Source: an uncultured Massilia sp. (GTDB lineage: Bacteria > Pseudomonadota > Gammaproteobacteria > Burkholderiales > Burkholderiaceae_D). Taken from it: a DNA stretch of 64,000 nucleotides. This document shows positions 8,115 to 16,377 of the stretch, in pieces. A model generated the notes under the pieces. It did no database searches and had not been told where the DNA came from. It was given only the letters and a program-made list of their open reading frames with translations. How positions within the stretch are numbered: position 1 is the stretch's first letter; every line of letters starts with the position of its first letter. The position numbers and the translations under genes were made by a program. The DNA lies in assembly GCF_913773735.1 (NCBI RefSeq), contig NZ_CAJYEB010000023.1, positions 62,001-126,000 of the forward strand, given 5' to 3'.

Positions 8115-9302
8115 ATGTCCTCGACCTTCGGCCCGGAGCAAGCCCAGTCCTACATGCACAAGCTGTTGACCGTCATGCACCAGCAGGGCGGCTCCGACCT
8201 GTTCATCTCGGCCGACTTCCCGCCCAGCATGAAGCACCAGGGCGCGATGAAGCCGCTGTCGAACCAGCGCCTGACCGGGGAGGTCACGCGCGCGCTGTCG
8301 CTGGCGCTGATGAACGAGCGCCAGCGCGCCGAGTTCGAGGCCGAGATGGAGTGCAATTTCGCCATCTCGCTGCCCGGCGTGTGCCGCTTCCGCGTCAACG
8401 TCTTCGTGCAGCAGCAGAGCGTGGGCATGGTGGTGCGCACCATCGCCTCCGAGATCCCGACCTTCGAGAAGCTCGACCTGCCCGACGTGCTGAAGGACGT
8501 CGTGATGACCAAGCGCGGCCTGGTGCTGGTCGTGGGCGGCACCGGCTCCGGCAAGTCGACCACGCTGGCGGCGATGATCGACTACCGCAACGGCAACTCG
8601 GCCGGCCACATCATCACGGTCGAGGATCCGGTCGAATACGTGCACAAGAACAAGAACTGCCTGGTCACGCACCGCGAGGTCGGCGTCGACACGCTGTCCT
8701 GGCACAATGCCCTCAAGAACACGCTGCGCCAGGCGCCGGACGTGATCCTGATCGGCGAGATCCGCGATACCGAGACGATGGAACACGCGATCGCCTTCGC
8801 CGAGACGGGCCACCTGTGCCTGGGCACGCTGCACGCGAACAATGCCAACCAGACGATGGACCGGATCGTCAACTTCTTCCCGGAAGAGCGCCGCCCGCAG
8901 CTGCTGATGGACCTGTCGTCGAACCTGCGCGCCATCGTCTCGCAGCGCCTGGTGCGCACGGAAGACGGCAAGGGCCGCAAGGCGGCCATCGAGATCCTGC
9001 TGAACACGCCGACCATCGGCGAGATGATCTTGAAGGGAAATTTCCACAGCATCAAGGAAATCATGCACAAGTCGCGCGAACTGGGCATGTGCACGTTCGA
9101 CCAGGCCTTGTTCGAGCTCTACAACAAGGGCTGGATCGGCTACGAGGAAGCCATCCGCAACGCCGACTCCGCCAACGGCCTGCGCCTGCAGATCAAGCTG
9201 TCGGGCGAACGCGGCGCCCCGGGCGAGTCCGGCGCCGCCGCCAGGCCGGCCGAGCTGTCGATGCTGCCGGACGAGCCGCAGGACGAGGCCCCGAAGGCCT
9301 GA
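8115..9302 (+). CDS. Second PilU-like pilus retraction ATPase paralogue
   Basis: PilT/PilU-family ATPase of 395 residues. Walker A GGTGSGKST is at about 141-149; Walker B ILIGEIRD and His box ETGHLCLGTLHA follow. The PilU stretch DLPDVLKDVVMTKRGLV is identical or nearly so to that of the pilU gene at 1076-2212, and the AIRNLIRE motif of PilT is absent. It is more like PilU than PilT by eye. The C-terminus has an extra, acidic and Pro/Ala-rich tail. It stands alone, divergent from oxyR and away from pilT, which suggests separate regulation. All ATPase motifs look intact. Confidence 0.88.
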   Translation: MSSTFGPEQAQSYMHKLLTVMHQQGGSDLFISADFPPSMKHQGAMKPLSNQRLTGEVTRALSLALMNERQRAEFEAEMECNFAISLPGVCRFRVNVFVQQQSVGMVVRTIASEIPTFEKLDLPDVLKDVVMTKRGLVLVVGGTGSGKSTTLAAMIDYRNGNSAGHIITVEDPVEYVHKNKNCLVTHREVGVDTLSWHNALKNTLRQAPDVILIGEIRDTETMEHAIAFAETGHLCLGTLHANNANQTMDRIVNFFPEERRPQLLMDLSSNLRAIVSQRLVRTEDGKGRKAAIEILLNTPTIGEMILKGNFHSIKEIMHKSRELGMCTFDQALFELYNKGWIGYEEAIRNADSANGLRLQIKLSGERGAPGESGAAARPAELSMLPDEPQDEAPKA

Positions 9303-9323
9303 GGTCCGCCCGCTGCCATCCAC

Positions 9324-9348
9324 CGTCGTCCCGGCGCAGGCCGGGACC
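9324..9348. repeat. Single arm of the CCGGCGCAGGCCGGG repeat family
   Basis: CCGTCGTCCCGGCGCAGGCC is a near match to one arm of the repeats at 4899 and 33298. It sits directly before rfaE2, with no second arm. Confidence 0.5.
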
Positions 9349-9367
9349 CAATCCGAACCGAACCACC

Positions 9368-9850
9368 ATGCCCGACTTCGAACAAAAACTCTGCACCCGC
9401 GCCACCCTGCAAGCCCGCATCGCCGACCTGCCCAGGCCGGTCGTCCTGACCAACGGCGTCTTCGACATCCTGCACCGCGGCCACGTGACCTACCTGGCGC
9501 AGGCGCGCGCACTCGGCGCCGCGCTGGTCGTGGCCGTGAACACCGACGCCTCCGTGAAACGCCTGGGCAAGGGCGACGACCGCCCGCTGAACACGCTGCC
9601 CGACCGCATGGCCGTGCTGGCCGCGCTGGAATCGGTCAGCCTGGTCGTCGAGTTCGACGAGGACACCGCGCTCGAGGTGGTGCGGGAAGCCCGCCCCGAC
9701 ATCTATGCCAAGGGCGGCGACTACGTGATGGACCAGATTCCCGAGGGGAAGGAAGTCATCGCCCAGGGCGGCAAGGCGGTCGCCATCGATTTCGCGCACG
9801 ACCGTTCCACCACCAAGCTGGTGGCGAAGATCCGCCAGTTCGGCGGCTGA
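9368..9850 (+). CDS. rfaE2: D-glycero-beta-D-manno-heptose 1-phosphate adenylyltransferase
   Basis: Cytidylyltransferase-fold enzyme that activates heptose-1-phosphate with ATP to ADP-heptose for the LPS inner core. The 160-residue length equals that of stand-alone RfaE2 (the C-terminal half of HldE). The nucleotidyltransferase motif is GVFDILHRGH (30-39, with His36 and His39), and the heptose-specific KGGDY and STTKLVAKI segments are present. The kinase half is not in this window. The ribosome site is weak; the ATG was chosen because it gives the usual N-terminus. Confidence 0.93.
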   Translation: MPDFEQKLCTRATLQARIADLPRPVVLTNGVFDILHRGHVTYLAQARALGAALVVAVNTDASVKRLGKGDDRPLNTLPDRMAVLAALESVSLVVEFDEDTALEVVREARPDIYAKGGDYVMDQIPEGKEVIAQGGKAVAIDFAHDRSTTKLVAKIRQFGG

Positions 9851-9859
9851 CCGGCGGCC

Positions 9860-9934
9860 GTAGGGTGCGCACCCCGTGCGCACCAGGCGTTCGCGTCATG
9901 CCGGCGTTCGGTGCGCACGGGGTGCGCACCCTAC
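9860..9934. repeat. Perfect inverted repeat, GTAGGGTGCGCACC family
   Basis: Exact 25-base arms, beginning GTAGGGTGCGCACCCCGTGC and its complement, around a 25-base centre. Located between the convergent rfaE2 and trmL genes. Half-copies occur at 10454-10479 and 40259-40283. Confidence 0.9.
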
Positions 9935-9960
9935 ATGGGTGACCATGTGCGGTGCAAGGT

Positions 9961-10431
9961 TCAGCCCCCGCCGGCGTAGCCGTTCTGGCGCCAGGCCTCG
10001 TAGACGACCACGGCGACCGTGTTCGACAGGTTCAGGCTGCGGTTGCCCGGCATCATCGGCAGGCGGATGCGCTGCGCCGGCGGGAAGGATGCGCGCAGGG
10101 CCGGGTCGAGGCCGCGCGACTCGGCGCCGAACACGAACACGTCGCCCGGCCGGAACGCCACGTCGGCGAACGGCGCGGAGCCGTGCGTGGTCATGGCGAA
10201 CATGCGCGCCGGATCCGGCCGCGCCTCGGCCAGGAACGCGTTCCAGTCCTTGTGCACCTTCATGGTGGCGTAGTCGTGGTAGTCGAGGCCGGCGCGGCGC
10301 ATCTTGGCGTCGTCGAGCGGGAAGCCGAGCGGCTCGACCAGGTGCAGCTGCGCGCCGGTGTTGGCGCACAGGCGGATGACGTTGCCCGTGTTGGGCGGGA
10401 TTTCTGGTTCGACCAGGACGACGTGGAACAA
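9961..10431 (-). CDS. trmL: tRNA (cytidine(34)-2'-O)-methyltransferase TrmL
   Basis: SPOUT-class enzyme that 2'-O-methylates the wobble base of tRNA-Leu isoacceptors, using S-adenosylmethionine. The trefoil-knot motifs are visible: EIPPNTGNVIRLCANTG near the N-terminus, FGAESRGLD, and GNRSLNLSNTVAVVVYE at the C-terminus. I chose a TTG start because a strong AAGGAG lies seven bases before it and the resulting 156 residues match the family. Starting at the ATG seven codons upstream would put the ribosome site inside the gene. The upstream region carries a half-copy of the GTAGGGTGCGCACC repeat. Confidence 0.9.
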   Translation of the reverse strand: MFHVVLVEPEIPPNTGNVIRLCANTGAQLHLVEPLGFPLDDAKMRRAGLDYHDYATMKVHKDWNAFLAEARPDPARMFAMTTHGSAPFADVAFRPGDVFVFGAESRGLDPALRASFPPAQRIRLPMMPGNRSLNLSNTVAVVVYEAWRQNGYAGGG

Positions 10432-10453
10432 ATGGTTCTCCTTTAAGCACATC

Positions 10454-10479
10454 GGTGCGCATGGGGTGCGCACCCTACG
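10454..10479. repeat. Half-copy of the GTAGGGTGCGCACC repeat
   Basis: GGTGCGCATGGGGTGCGCAC followed by CCTACG matches one arm of the repeat at 9860-9934 with one change. Lies between comF and trmL. Confidence 0.75.
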
Positions 10480-10486
10480 CCCGCTA

Positions 10487-11215
10487 TTATCCATGCGGCG
10501 GCGTGCGCGCGAACACCAGGTTCGTCACGCGCGCCGCGCCGAAGCGCTTGAAGGTCGCCGCCAGCTCGCCCAGCGTGTGGCCGCTGGTCATGACGTCGTC
10601 GACGATGCCGACGTGGCGGCCGGCGACGCGATCCGGCGCCGTCACCGCGAACGCCCCGCGCACGTTGCGGGCGCGCTCGGCGGGGGCGACGCCGGACTGC
10701 GCCGGCGTGTCGAGCAGGCGCTCGGCCAGCCGCGGGTGCAATGCCGTGCCCAGCGCGCGGGCCAGGGGACGGGCGATTTCCAGCGCCTGGTTGAAGCCGC
10801 GCCCGACCAGGCGCTCCGGCCCCAGTGGAACCGGACACAACAGTTCGGGCAGCGCCAGGCCGGGGCGGGCCAGCACGGCATCGCGCAGCATGGCGGCGCA
10901 CCAGGGCGCCAGCGCGAGGCGCGCGCCGAATTTCAGTTGCAGCACCAGCTGGTCGAGCGGGGCGGCGTAGTCGACGGCGGCGACGGTGGCGTCGAACGGC
11001 GGCGGCGCGGCCAGGCAGGCGCCGCAGGCCGGGGCGTCGTCCGGCAGGGGATTGGCGCAGCGGCCGCACCGCGGCCTGGGCAGCGCATACGCCGCCTCGC
11101 ATGCCGCGCACACGACGCCGTCGCAGCCGCCGGCGCACAGCGCGCAGGTGGACGGCAGCAGCAGGCGCAGCGCCGTCCCCATCCAGCGGCCCCCGAGGGA
11201 TGGCAGGTCGCTCAT
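10487..11215 (-). CDS. comF: ComF family phosphoribosyltransferase-like protein
   Basis: ComF-family protein, linked to natural DNA uptake in several bacteria. The N-terminal part holds four CxxC-type pairs (CALC, CAAC, CGRC, CGAC) expected to bind zinc. The C-terminal part has the phosphoribosyltransferase PRPP-binding motif VGIVDDVMTSGHTL. I chose the ATG giving MSDLPSLGG (242 residues); three in-frame ATGs up to 14 codons upstream are possible. It is divergent from the BioC-like gene, a common pairing in beta-proteobacteria. Confidence 0.88.
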   Translation of the reverse strand: MSDLPSLGGRWMGTALRLLLPSTCALCAGGCDGVVCAACEAAYALPRPRCGRCANPLPDDAPACGACLAAPPPFDATVAAVDYAAPLDQLVLQLKFGARLALAPWCAAMLRDAVLARPGLALPELLCPVPLGPERLVGRGFNQALEIARPLARALGTALHPRLAERLLDTPAQSGVAPAERARNVRGAFAVTAPDRVAGRHVGIVDDVMTSGHTLGELAATFKRFGAARVTNLVFARTPPHG

Positions 11216-11299
11216 TGGTCCCATCGTCGGCCCCATCGTCGGCTCGTTCGCCGACAACCATGTACACTGGGCGATTATCTCATTCGACCGCGGTTGACC

Positions 11300-12214
11300 A
11301 TGGTTTCACCCCAAGCTTCCTCCACATTGAGCGCGCCCATCGACCTGATGCGCGTGCGCCAGCTGTTCGACGATCCGGCCCGGATCGCCCAGTCCGACTT
11401 CCTGCGGCGCGAGATCGCCAGCCGCATGTTCGACCGCCTGGCGCTGGTCAAGACGGCGCCGCGCCAGGTGCTCGACGCCGGCTGCGGCGCCGGGGCCGAC
11501 ATCGCCGAGCTGCAGAAGCGCTATCCGGCCGCCCAGGTGCTGGGCCTGGACTCGGCGCCCGCCATGCTGGCCCGGGCCGGCGGGGCGCAGGCGCCGCGTT
11601 CCTTCCTCAGCCGCCTGCTGCCGGCCAAGGCCGGCATCGACCTGGTCTGCGGCGACTTCGGCCAGCTGCCGTTCGGCCAGAATGCGCTCGACCTGGTCTG
11701 GTCGAACCTGGCGCTGCACTGGCACCCGCAGCCGGACCGCGTGTTCGCCGAGTGGCGCCGCGCGCTGCGCGTGGACGGCCTGCTGATGTTCTCGACCTTC
11801 GGGCCGGACACCTTCCGCGAGCTGCGCGCGGCCTTCGCCGCGCTGGACGCGGCGCCGCACACGCTGCCCTTCGTCGACATGCACGACTTCGGCGACCAGC
11901 TGGTGGAGGTGGGCTTCACGACGCCGGTGATGGACATGGAGACGATCACGGTCACCTACGACACGCCGCAGGCCATGCTGGCCGACGTGCGCGCCTTCGG
12001 CGGCAATCCGCTCGACTCGCGCCGCCGCGGCCTGGTGGGGCGCGGCGCCTGGCGGCGCGTGCTCGACGCGCTGGCGGCGCAGCGGCGCGCCGACGGCAAG
12101 CTGGCCCTGACGTTCGAGATCATCTACGGCCACGCCTTCCGTCCGGCGCCCAAGGTGACGGCGGCCGGCGAGGCCATCGTGCGCTTCCAGCCGCGCACGC
12201 CGCCCAAGGCCTGA
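11300..12214 (+). CDS. BioC-like SAM-dependent methyltransferase
   Basis: Class I methyltransferase of 304 residues. Motif I VLDAGCGAGADIAEL begins near residue 57; ALDLVWSNLALHW and GLLMFSTFGPDTFREL are typical of malonyl-ACP O-methyltransferase BioC, which starts the pimelate part of biotin synthesis. A BioC role is therefore likely, but no other biotin gene is nearby and related families look similar. The ATG was chosen for the start of homology-like sequence; upstream bases overlap the comF promoter side. Confidence 0.75.
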   Translation: MVSPQASSTLSAPIDLMRVRQLFDDPARIAQSDFLRREIASRMFDRLALVKTAPRQVLDAGCGAGADIAELQKRYPAAQVLGLDSAPAMLARAGGAQAPRSFLSRLLPAKAGIDLVCGDFGQLPFGQNALDLVWSNLALHWHPQPDRVFAEWRRALRVDGLLMFSTFGPDTFRELRAAFAALDAAPHTLPFVDMHDFGDQLVEVGFTTPVMDMETITVTYDTPQAMLADVRAFGGNPLDSRRRGLVGRGAWRRVLDALAAQRRADGKLALTFEIIYGHAFRPAPKVTAAGEAIVRFQPRTPPKA

Positions 12215-12254
12215 GGGCAGGGCGTTGCATGCGGCACCGCGTCAGTAATTTTCC

Positions 12255-12284
12255 TTGAATAAAAATTAGCCATTTCAGTATAAT
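12255..12284 (+). promoter_or_regulatory. Probable sigma-70 promoter of the cytochrome oxidase operon
   Basis: TTGAAT and a perfect TATAAT with an 18-base spacer, in an AT-rich stretch that stands out from the surroundings. The start of transcription would be near 12291, giving an untranslated leader of about 230 bases before ctaC. The rest of the 12215-12522 gap shows no convincing gene. Confidence 0.65.
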
Positions 12285-12522
12285 CAATGACACTTTTTTC
12301 GATTGGAGTCGTAAAAAAGCACAAAATTTAGGCAGAACAGCGCCCAGCAGCGTGCAGTCAAACTGTTGCAGCAACACAAGTCATCAAAAAGCCGGCGTCA
12401 TCGAGGCCCCCACGCGGTCCCGGATGACGGCGGACATAAGGATTTCGCAGCGGCGGCTTTCGTTCGTGGAATTGCTGACCGTTTCAGAAAATTCAAAATT
12501 TTTTTGGGTGGTTGGGGACGAC

Positions 12523-13722
12523 ATGACTTATGCAAAGCGATTCAAGACGTTGATGTACGGCCTGGCGCTGGCGGCGGCGACTGCCGCCGGTCCGGCCCTG
12601 GCGGCGGACCCCGTCGTCACGGGGCGCCCGCTGGAGCACCAGCTCAACATGCAGGCGCCCGTGACCGGCATCGCGGCCTACATCTACAGCCTGCACAACT
12701 GGATGATGGTGGTCTGCCTGGTCATCTTCGTCGGCGTGTTCGGCGTCATGTTCTATTCGGTGTTCAAGCACCGCAAGTCCCTCGGCCACAAGCCGGCCAC
12801 CTTCCACGAATCCACCACCGTCGAGATCGCCTGGACCGTCGTCCCGTTCCTGATCGTGATCGGCATGGCGCTCCCCGCCACGCACGCCGTCGTGGCGATG
12901 AAGGACACGTCCAACCCCGACCTCACCATCAAGGTGACGGGCATGCAGTGGAAGTGGGGCTACGACTACCTGAAGGGGGAGGGCGAGGGCATCTCCTTCC
13001 TGTCCAACCTGGCCACCCCGCGCACCCAGGTCGGCGAGCCGGGCCTGGCGCCGACGGAAAAGCGCACCGAGAACTACCTGCTCGAGGTCGACAACCCGGT
13101 CGTCGTGCCGGTGAACAAGAAGGTGCGCCTGGTGCTGACGGCCAACGACGTGATCCACTCCTGGACCATCCCCGCCTTCGCCGTCAAGCAGGACGCCATC
13201 CCCGGCTTCGTGCGCGACACCTGGTTCCGCGCCGAGCAGGTCGGCACCTACCGCGGCAACTGCGTCGAGCTGTGCGGCAAGGAGCACGCCTTCATGCCGA
13301 TCGTCGTCAAGGTTGTCTCGGCCGAGGACTACTCGGCCTGGGTCGCCGGCGAGCAGAAGAAGATGGCGGCGCTGGCCGACGACCCGAACAAGGTCTGGAC
13401 CATCGACGAGCTCAAGACCAAGGGCGAGAAGGTCTATGCCAGCAACTGCGTGGCCTGCCACCAGGCCAGCGGCCAGGGCGTGCCGAACGCGTTCGCCTCG
13501 CTGGTCGGCTCGCCGGTCGTGACCGGTCCGAAGGCGGAACAGATCGCCGTCCTCCTGCACGGCAAGCACAGCGGCAAGTTCCCGACCGCGATGCCGCCGT
13601 GGCCGCAACTGTCGGACACCGACATCGCGTCGGTGATCACCTACACGCGTAACAACTGGACGAACAAGGCCGAGGAGAATATCGTGCAACCGTCCGAGGT
13701 ACTGGCCGCACGCGGCAAGTGA
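12523..13722 (+). CDS. ctaC: Cytochrome c oxidase subunit II with C-terminal cytochrome c domain
   Basis: Subunit II of an aa3/caa3-type terminal oxidase; receives electrons from cytochrome c at the periplasmic CuA centre. The 399-residue protein has a signal-like N-terminus (1-28), two membrane helices (about 58-80 and 102-124), and the CuA ligands His212, Cys247, Glu249, Cys251, His255 and Met258. An added domain holds a heme c motif CVACH (309-313) and a likely distal Met357. The ATG at 12523 gives the signal peptide; the frame stays open upstream but that stretch is AT-rich leader. Confidence 0.95.
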   Translation: MTYAKRFKTLMYGLALAAATAAGPALAADPVVTGRPLEHQLNMQAPVTGIAAYIYSLHNWMMVVCLVIFVGVFGVMFYSVFKHRKSLGHKPATFHESTTVEIAWTVVPFLIVIGMALPATHAVVAMKDTSNPDLTIKVTGMQWKWGYDYLKGEGEGISFLSNLATPRTQVGEPGLAPTEKRTENYLLEVDNPVVVPVNKKVRLVLTANDVIHSWTIPAFAVKQDAIPGFVRDTWFRAEQVGTYRGNCVELCGKEHAFMPIVVKVVSAEDYSAWVAGEQKKMAALADDPNKVWTIDELKTKGEKVYASNCVACHQASGQGVPNAFASLVGSPVVTGPKAEQIAVLLHGKHSGKFPTAMPPWPQLSDTDIASVITYTRNNWTNKAEENIVQPSEVLAARGK

Positions 13723-13827
13723 GCGTCGTCCGCGGTGCGCACCGGCATCGCATCGGCATCAAGGAGACCGGGCCGTGCGCAGCTTGCGCGGCCCGCGAAG
13801 CAGACCAGATCGACCAGGAAAACTGAC

Positions 13828-15429
13828 ATGACTTCCAGCACCATCGACCAGTCGCACGAACAGGGCCACGACCACGACCATGCGCACGACCACCCGCACG
13901 GCGCGCGCCGCTGGCTGTTCGCCACCAACCACAAGGACATCGGAACCCTGTATCTGTGGTTCTCGTTCGTCATGCTGCTGTCGGGCGGCGTGCTGGCGCT
14001 GATGATCCGCACCGAGCTGTTCCAGCCCGGCCTGCAGTTCTTCCGCCCCGAATTCTTCAACCAGCTCACCACCATGCACGGCCTGGTGATGGTGTTCGGC
14101 GCGATCATGCCGGCCTTCGTCGGCTTCGCCAACTGGATGATCCCGCTGCAGATCGGCGCGTCCGACATGGCGTTCGCGCGCATGAACAACTTCTCGTTCT
14201 GGCTGCTGCCGCCGGCGGCGCTGCTGCTGGCCGGCTCCTTCTTCGCGCCGGGCGGCGCCACCGCGGCCGGCTGGACGCTGTACGCGCCGCTGTCCACGCA
14301 GATGGGCCCGGGCATGGACATGGCGATCTTTGCCATGCACATCATGGGCGCCTCGTCGATCATGGGCTCGATCAACATCATCGTCACCATCCTGAACATG
14401 CGCGCGCCGGGCCTGACCCTGATGAAGATGCCGATGTTCTGCTGGACCTGGCTGATCACCGCCTACCTCCTGATCGCCGTGATGCCGGTGCTGGCCGGCG
14501 CCATCACGATGACGCTGACCGACCGCCACTTCGGCACCTCCTTCTTCAACGCGGCCGGCGGCGGCGACCCGGTCATGTACCAGCACATCTTCTGGTTCTT
14601 CGGCCACCCCGAGGTCTACATCATGATCCTGCCGGCGTTCGGCATCATCTCGCAGATCATCCCGGCGTTCGCCAGGAAGCCCCTGTTCGGCTACGCCTCG
14701 ATGGTGTACGCGACCGCCTCGATCGCGATCCTCTCGTTCATCGTCTGGGCGCACCACATGTTCACCACCGGCATGCCGGTGACGAGCCAGCTGTTCTTCA
14801 TGTACGCGACGATGCTGATCGCCGTGCCGACCGGCGTGAAGGTGTTCAACTGGGTCGCCACGATGTGGAAGGGCGCGATGACCTTCGAGACACCGATGCT
14901 GTTCGCCGTCGGCTTCATCTTCGTGTTCACGATGGGCGGCTTCACCGGCCTGATCCTGGCCGTCACGCCGATCGACATCCAGGTGCAGGACACCTACTAC
15001 GTGGTCGCCCACTTCCACTACGTGCTGGTGGCCGGCTCGCTGTTCGCCCTGTTCGCCGGCTTCTACTATTGGGGACCGAAGTGGACCGGCCACATGTATC
15101 CGGAACTGCGCGGCAAGATCCACTTCTGGCTGTCGCTCATCACCTTCAACGTCACCTTCTTCCCGATGCACTTCCTGGGCCTGGCCGGCATGCCGCGCCG
15201 CTACGCCGACTATGCCGTGCAGTTCACCGACTTCAACATGATCGTGTCGATCGGCGCCTTCGGCTTCGGCCTGTCGCAGGTCTACTTCCTGTTCTTCGTG
15301 GTGCTGCCGACCATCCGCGGCGGCGCCAAGGCCGAGGCCAAGCCCTGGGAAGGCGCCGAGGGCCTGGAGTGGACCGTGCCGAGCCCGGCGCCGTTCCACA
15401 CCTTCGAGAACCCGCCGCTGGTGAAGTGA
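13828..15429 (+). CDS. ctaD: Cytochrome c oxidase subunit I
   Basis: Catalytic subunit of the heme-copper oxidase: binds heme a, heme a3 and CuB, reduces oxygen and pumps protons, in the inner membrane. The protein has 533 residues and 12 membrane helices. Metal-ligand signatures are [10 protein letters not shown] (heme a His84), [14 protein letters not shown] (His-Tyr CuB pair), WAHHMFTTG, and VAHFHYVL. The N-terminus has an unusual His/Asp-rich stretch ([12 protein letters not shown], about 14-25). RBS is AGGA before the ATG at 13828. Confidence 0.98.
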   Translation: MTSSTIDQSHEQGHDHDHAHDHPHGARRWLFATNHKDIGTLYLWFSFVMLLSGGVLALMIRTELFQPGLQFFRPEFFNQLTTMHGLVMVFGAIMPAFVGFANWMIPLQIGASDMAFARMNNFSFWLLPPAALLLAGSFFAPGGATAAGWTLYAPLSTQMGPGMDMAIFAMHIMGASSIMGSINIIVTILNMRAPGLTLMKMPMFCWTWLITAYLLIAVMPVLAGAITMTLTDRHFGTSFFNAAGGGDPVMYQHIFWFFGHPEVYIMILPAFGIISQIIPAFARKPLFGYASMVYATASIAILSFIVWAHHMFTTGMPVTSQLFFMYATMLIAVPTGVKVFNWVATMWKGAMTFETPMLFAVGFIFVFTMGGFTGLILAVTPIDIQVQDTYYVVAHFHYVLVAGSLFALFAGFYYWGPKWTGHMYPELRGKIHFWLSLITFNVTFFPMHFLGLAGMPRRYADYAVQFTDFNMIVSIGAFGFGLSQVYFLFFVVLPTIRGGAKAEAKPWEGAEGLEWTVPSPAPFHTFENPPLVK

Positions 15430-15436
15430 GGACGAC

Positions 15437-15550
15437 ATGGACCAGCCACCGCGCCCGAAGCCGAACAACCTGCGCACCGCCCTGTGGGTGGGCGCGCTGG
15501 CCCTGTTCTTCTTCGTGATGTTGTTCGTCAAGCGCCTCTGGATGCATTGA
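15437..15550 (+). CDS. Cytochrome oxidase small assembly protein
   Basis: 37-residue single-span membrane protein: a Pro-rich cytoplasmic start (MDQPPRPKPNN), one hydrophobic helix (about 15-31) and a short basic end. It lies seven bases after ctaD and one base before ctaG with a GAGGACGAC ribosome site, exactly where beta-proteobacteria carry a small oxidase assembly protein. Its role is inferred from this position only. Confidence 0.8.
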   Translation: MDQPPRPKPNNLRTALWVGALALFFFVMLFVKRLWMH

Positions 15551-15551
15551 G

Positions 15552-16124
15552 ATGCAGGCCGACGCCGCCAGGACCGAGCAGAGCGGGCGCCTGCGCCTGA
15601 ACCGCACCACCTTGCTCAAGCTGGTGGTGGTGGCCTGCGTCATGTTCGGCTTCGGCTATGCGCTGGTGCCGATCTACCGGCAGGTGTGCGAGGTCCTCGG
15701 CATCAACGTGCTGACGCAGAAGGACGGCACCGTGGAGCGCCCGGCCAATACCCAGGTCGACATGGCGCGCACCGTCACCATCGAACTGGACGGCAATGCC
15801 CAGGGACCGTGGCGCTTCCGCCCGACGCAGCGCTCGATCGACGTGCATCCCGGCGAGATGGCGACCGTGGTCTACGAAGTGGTGAACACGCAGGCGCGCA
15901 CGGTGAAGGCGCAAGCCATCCCGAGCTATGCGCCGCAGGCGGCGACGCCGCATTTCAAGAAGGTGGAATGCTTCTGCTTCCAGGAGCAGGTCCTGAAACC
16001 GCACGAGGCGCGCCAGATGCCCGTCGTGTTCTTCATCGACCCGGCGCTGCCGCGCGAGGTGAAGAACATCACGCTGTCGTATACCTTCTTCGAGATCGGC
16101 GGCGCGGTCGCCGCGAGGGAGTAG
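15552..16124 (+). CDS. ctaG: Cytochrome c oxidase assembly protein CtaG (Cox11)
   Basis: Membrane-anchored copper chaperone that delivers copper to the CuB site of subunit I. 190 residues: one helix at about 21-40, then a periplasmic beta domain. The copper-binding motif CFCF is at 140-143 (Cys140, Cys142) and the conserved Cys46 follows the membrane anchor. It begins one base after the preceding stop, so it is probably translationally coupled. Confidence 0.96.
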   Translation: MQADAARTEQSGRLRLNRTTLLKLVVVACVMFGFGYALVPIYRQVCEVLGINVLTQKDGTVERPANTQVDMARTVTIELDGNAQGPWRFRPTQRSIDVHPGEMATVVYEVVNTQARTVKAQAIPSYAPQAATPHFKKVECFCFQEQVLKPHEARQMPVVFFIDPALPREVKNITLSYTFFEIGGAVAARE

Positions 16125-16126
16125 GC

Positions 16127-16339
16127 ATGGACGAGCCCACGCCGCGCCGGCAGGCCTCGTTCGGCGCCACGATGAAGGCCGTGTTCTGGTCCTTCTTCGG
16201 GGTGCGCAAGCGCAAGGACTACGAACACGACGCCGCCAACCTGAACCCCATCGCCGTCATCGTCGGGGCGCTGGTCGGGGTGGCGCTGTTCATCGGATTA
16301 CTGGTGCTGGCGGTGCATGTCGCGGTCGCCAGGAGCTAG
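16127..16339 (+). CDS. DUF2970 family small membrane protein
   Basis: 70-residue protein with the DUF2970 pattern: a basic N-terminal part containing KAVFWSFFGVRKRKDYEHD and one C-terminal membrane helix (about 43-66). It begins two bases after the ctaG stop. The family is found in proteobacterial oxidase loci; its function is not known to me. Confidence 0.8.
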   Translation: MDEPTPRRQASFGATMKAVFWSFFGVRKRKDYEHDAANLNPIAVIVGALVGVALFIGLLVLAVHVAVARS

Positions 16340-16377
16340 ACGATATCGACGAATTACCAGATCGAGGAGACGACAAG

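Noticed and set aside
12352..12522. N-terminal extension of ctaC
   Set aside because: In frame and open, but AT-rich, lacks a ribosome site, and would place the signal peptide in the middle of the protein.
13759..15531. 590-codon frame antisense to ctaD
   Set aside because: Composition is His/Gln/Arg-rich shadow of a conserved membrane gene; no ribosome site or motif.
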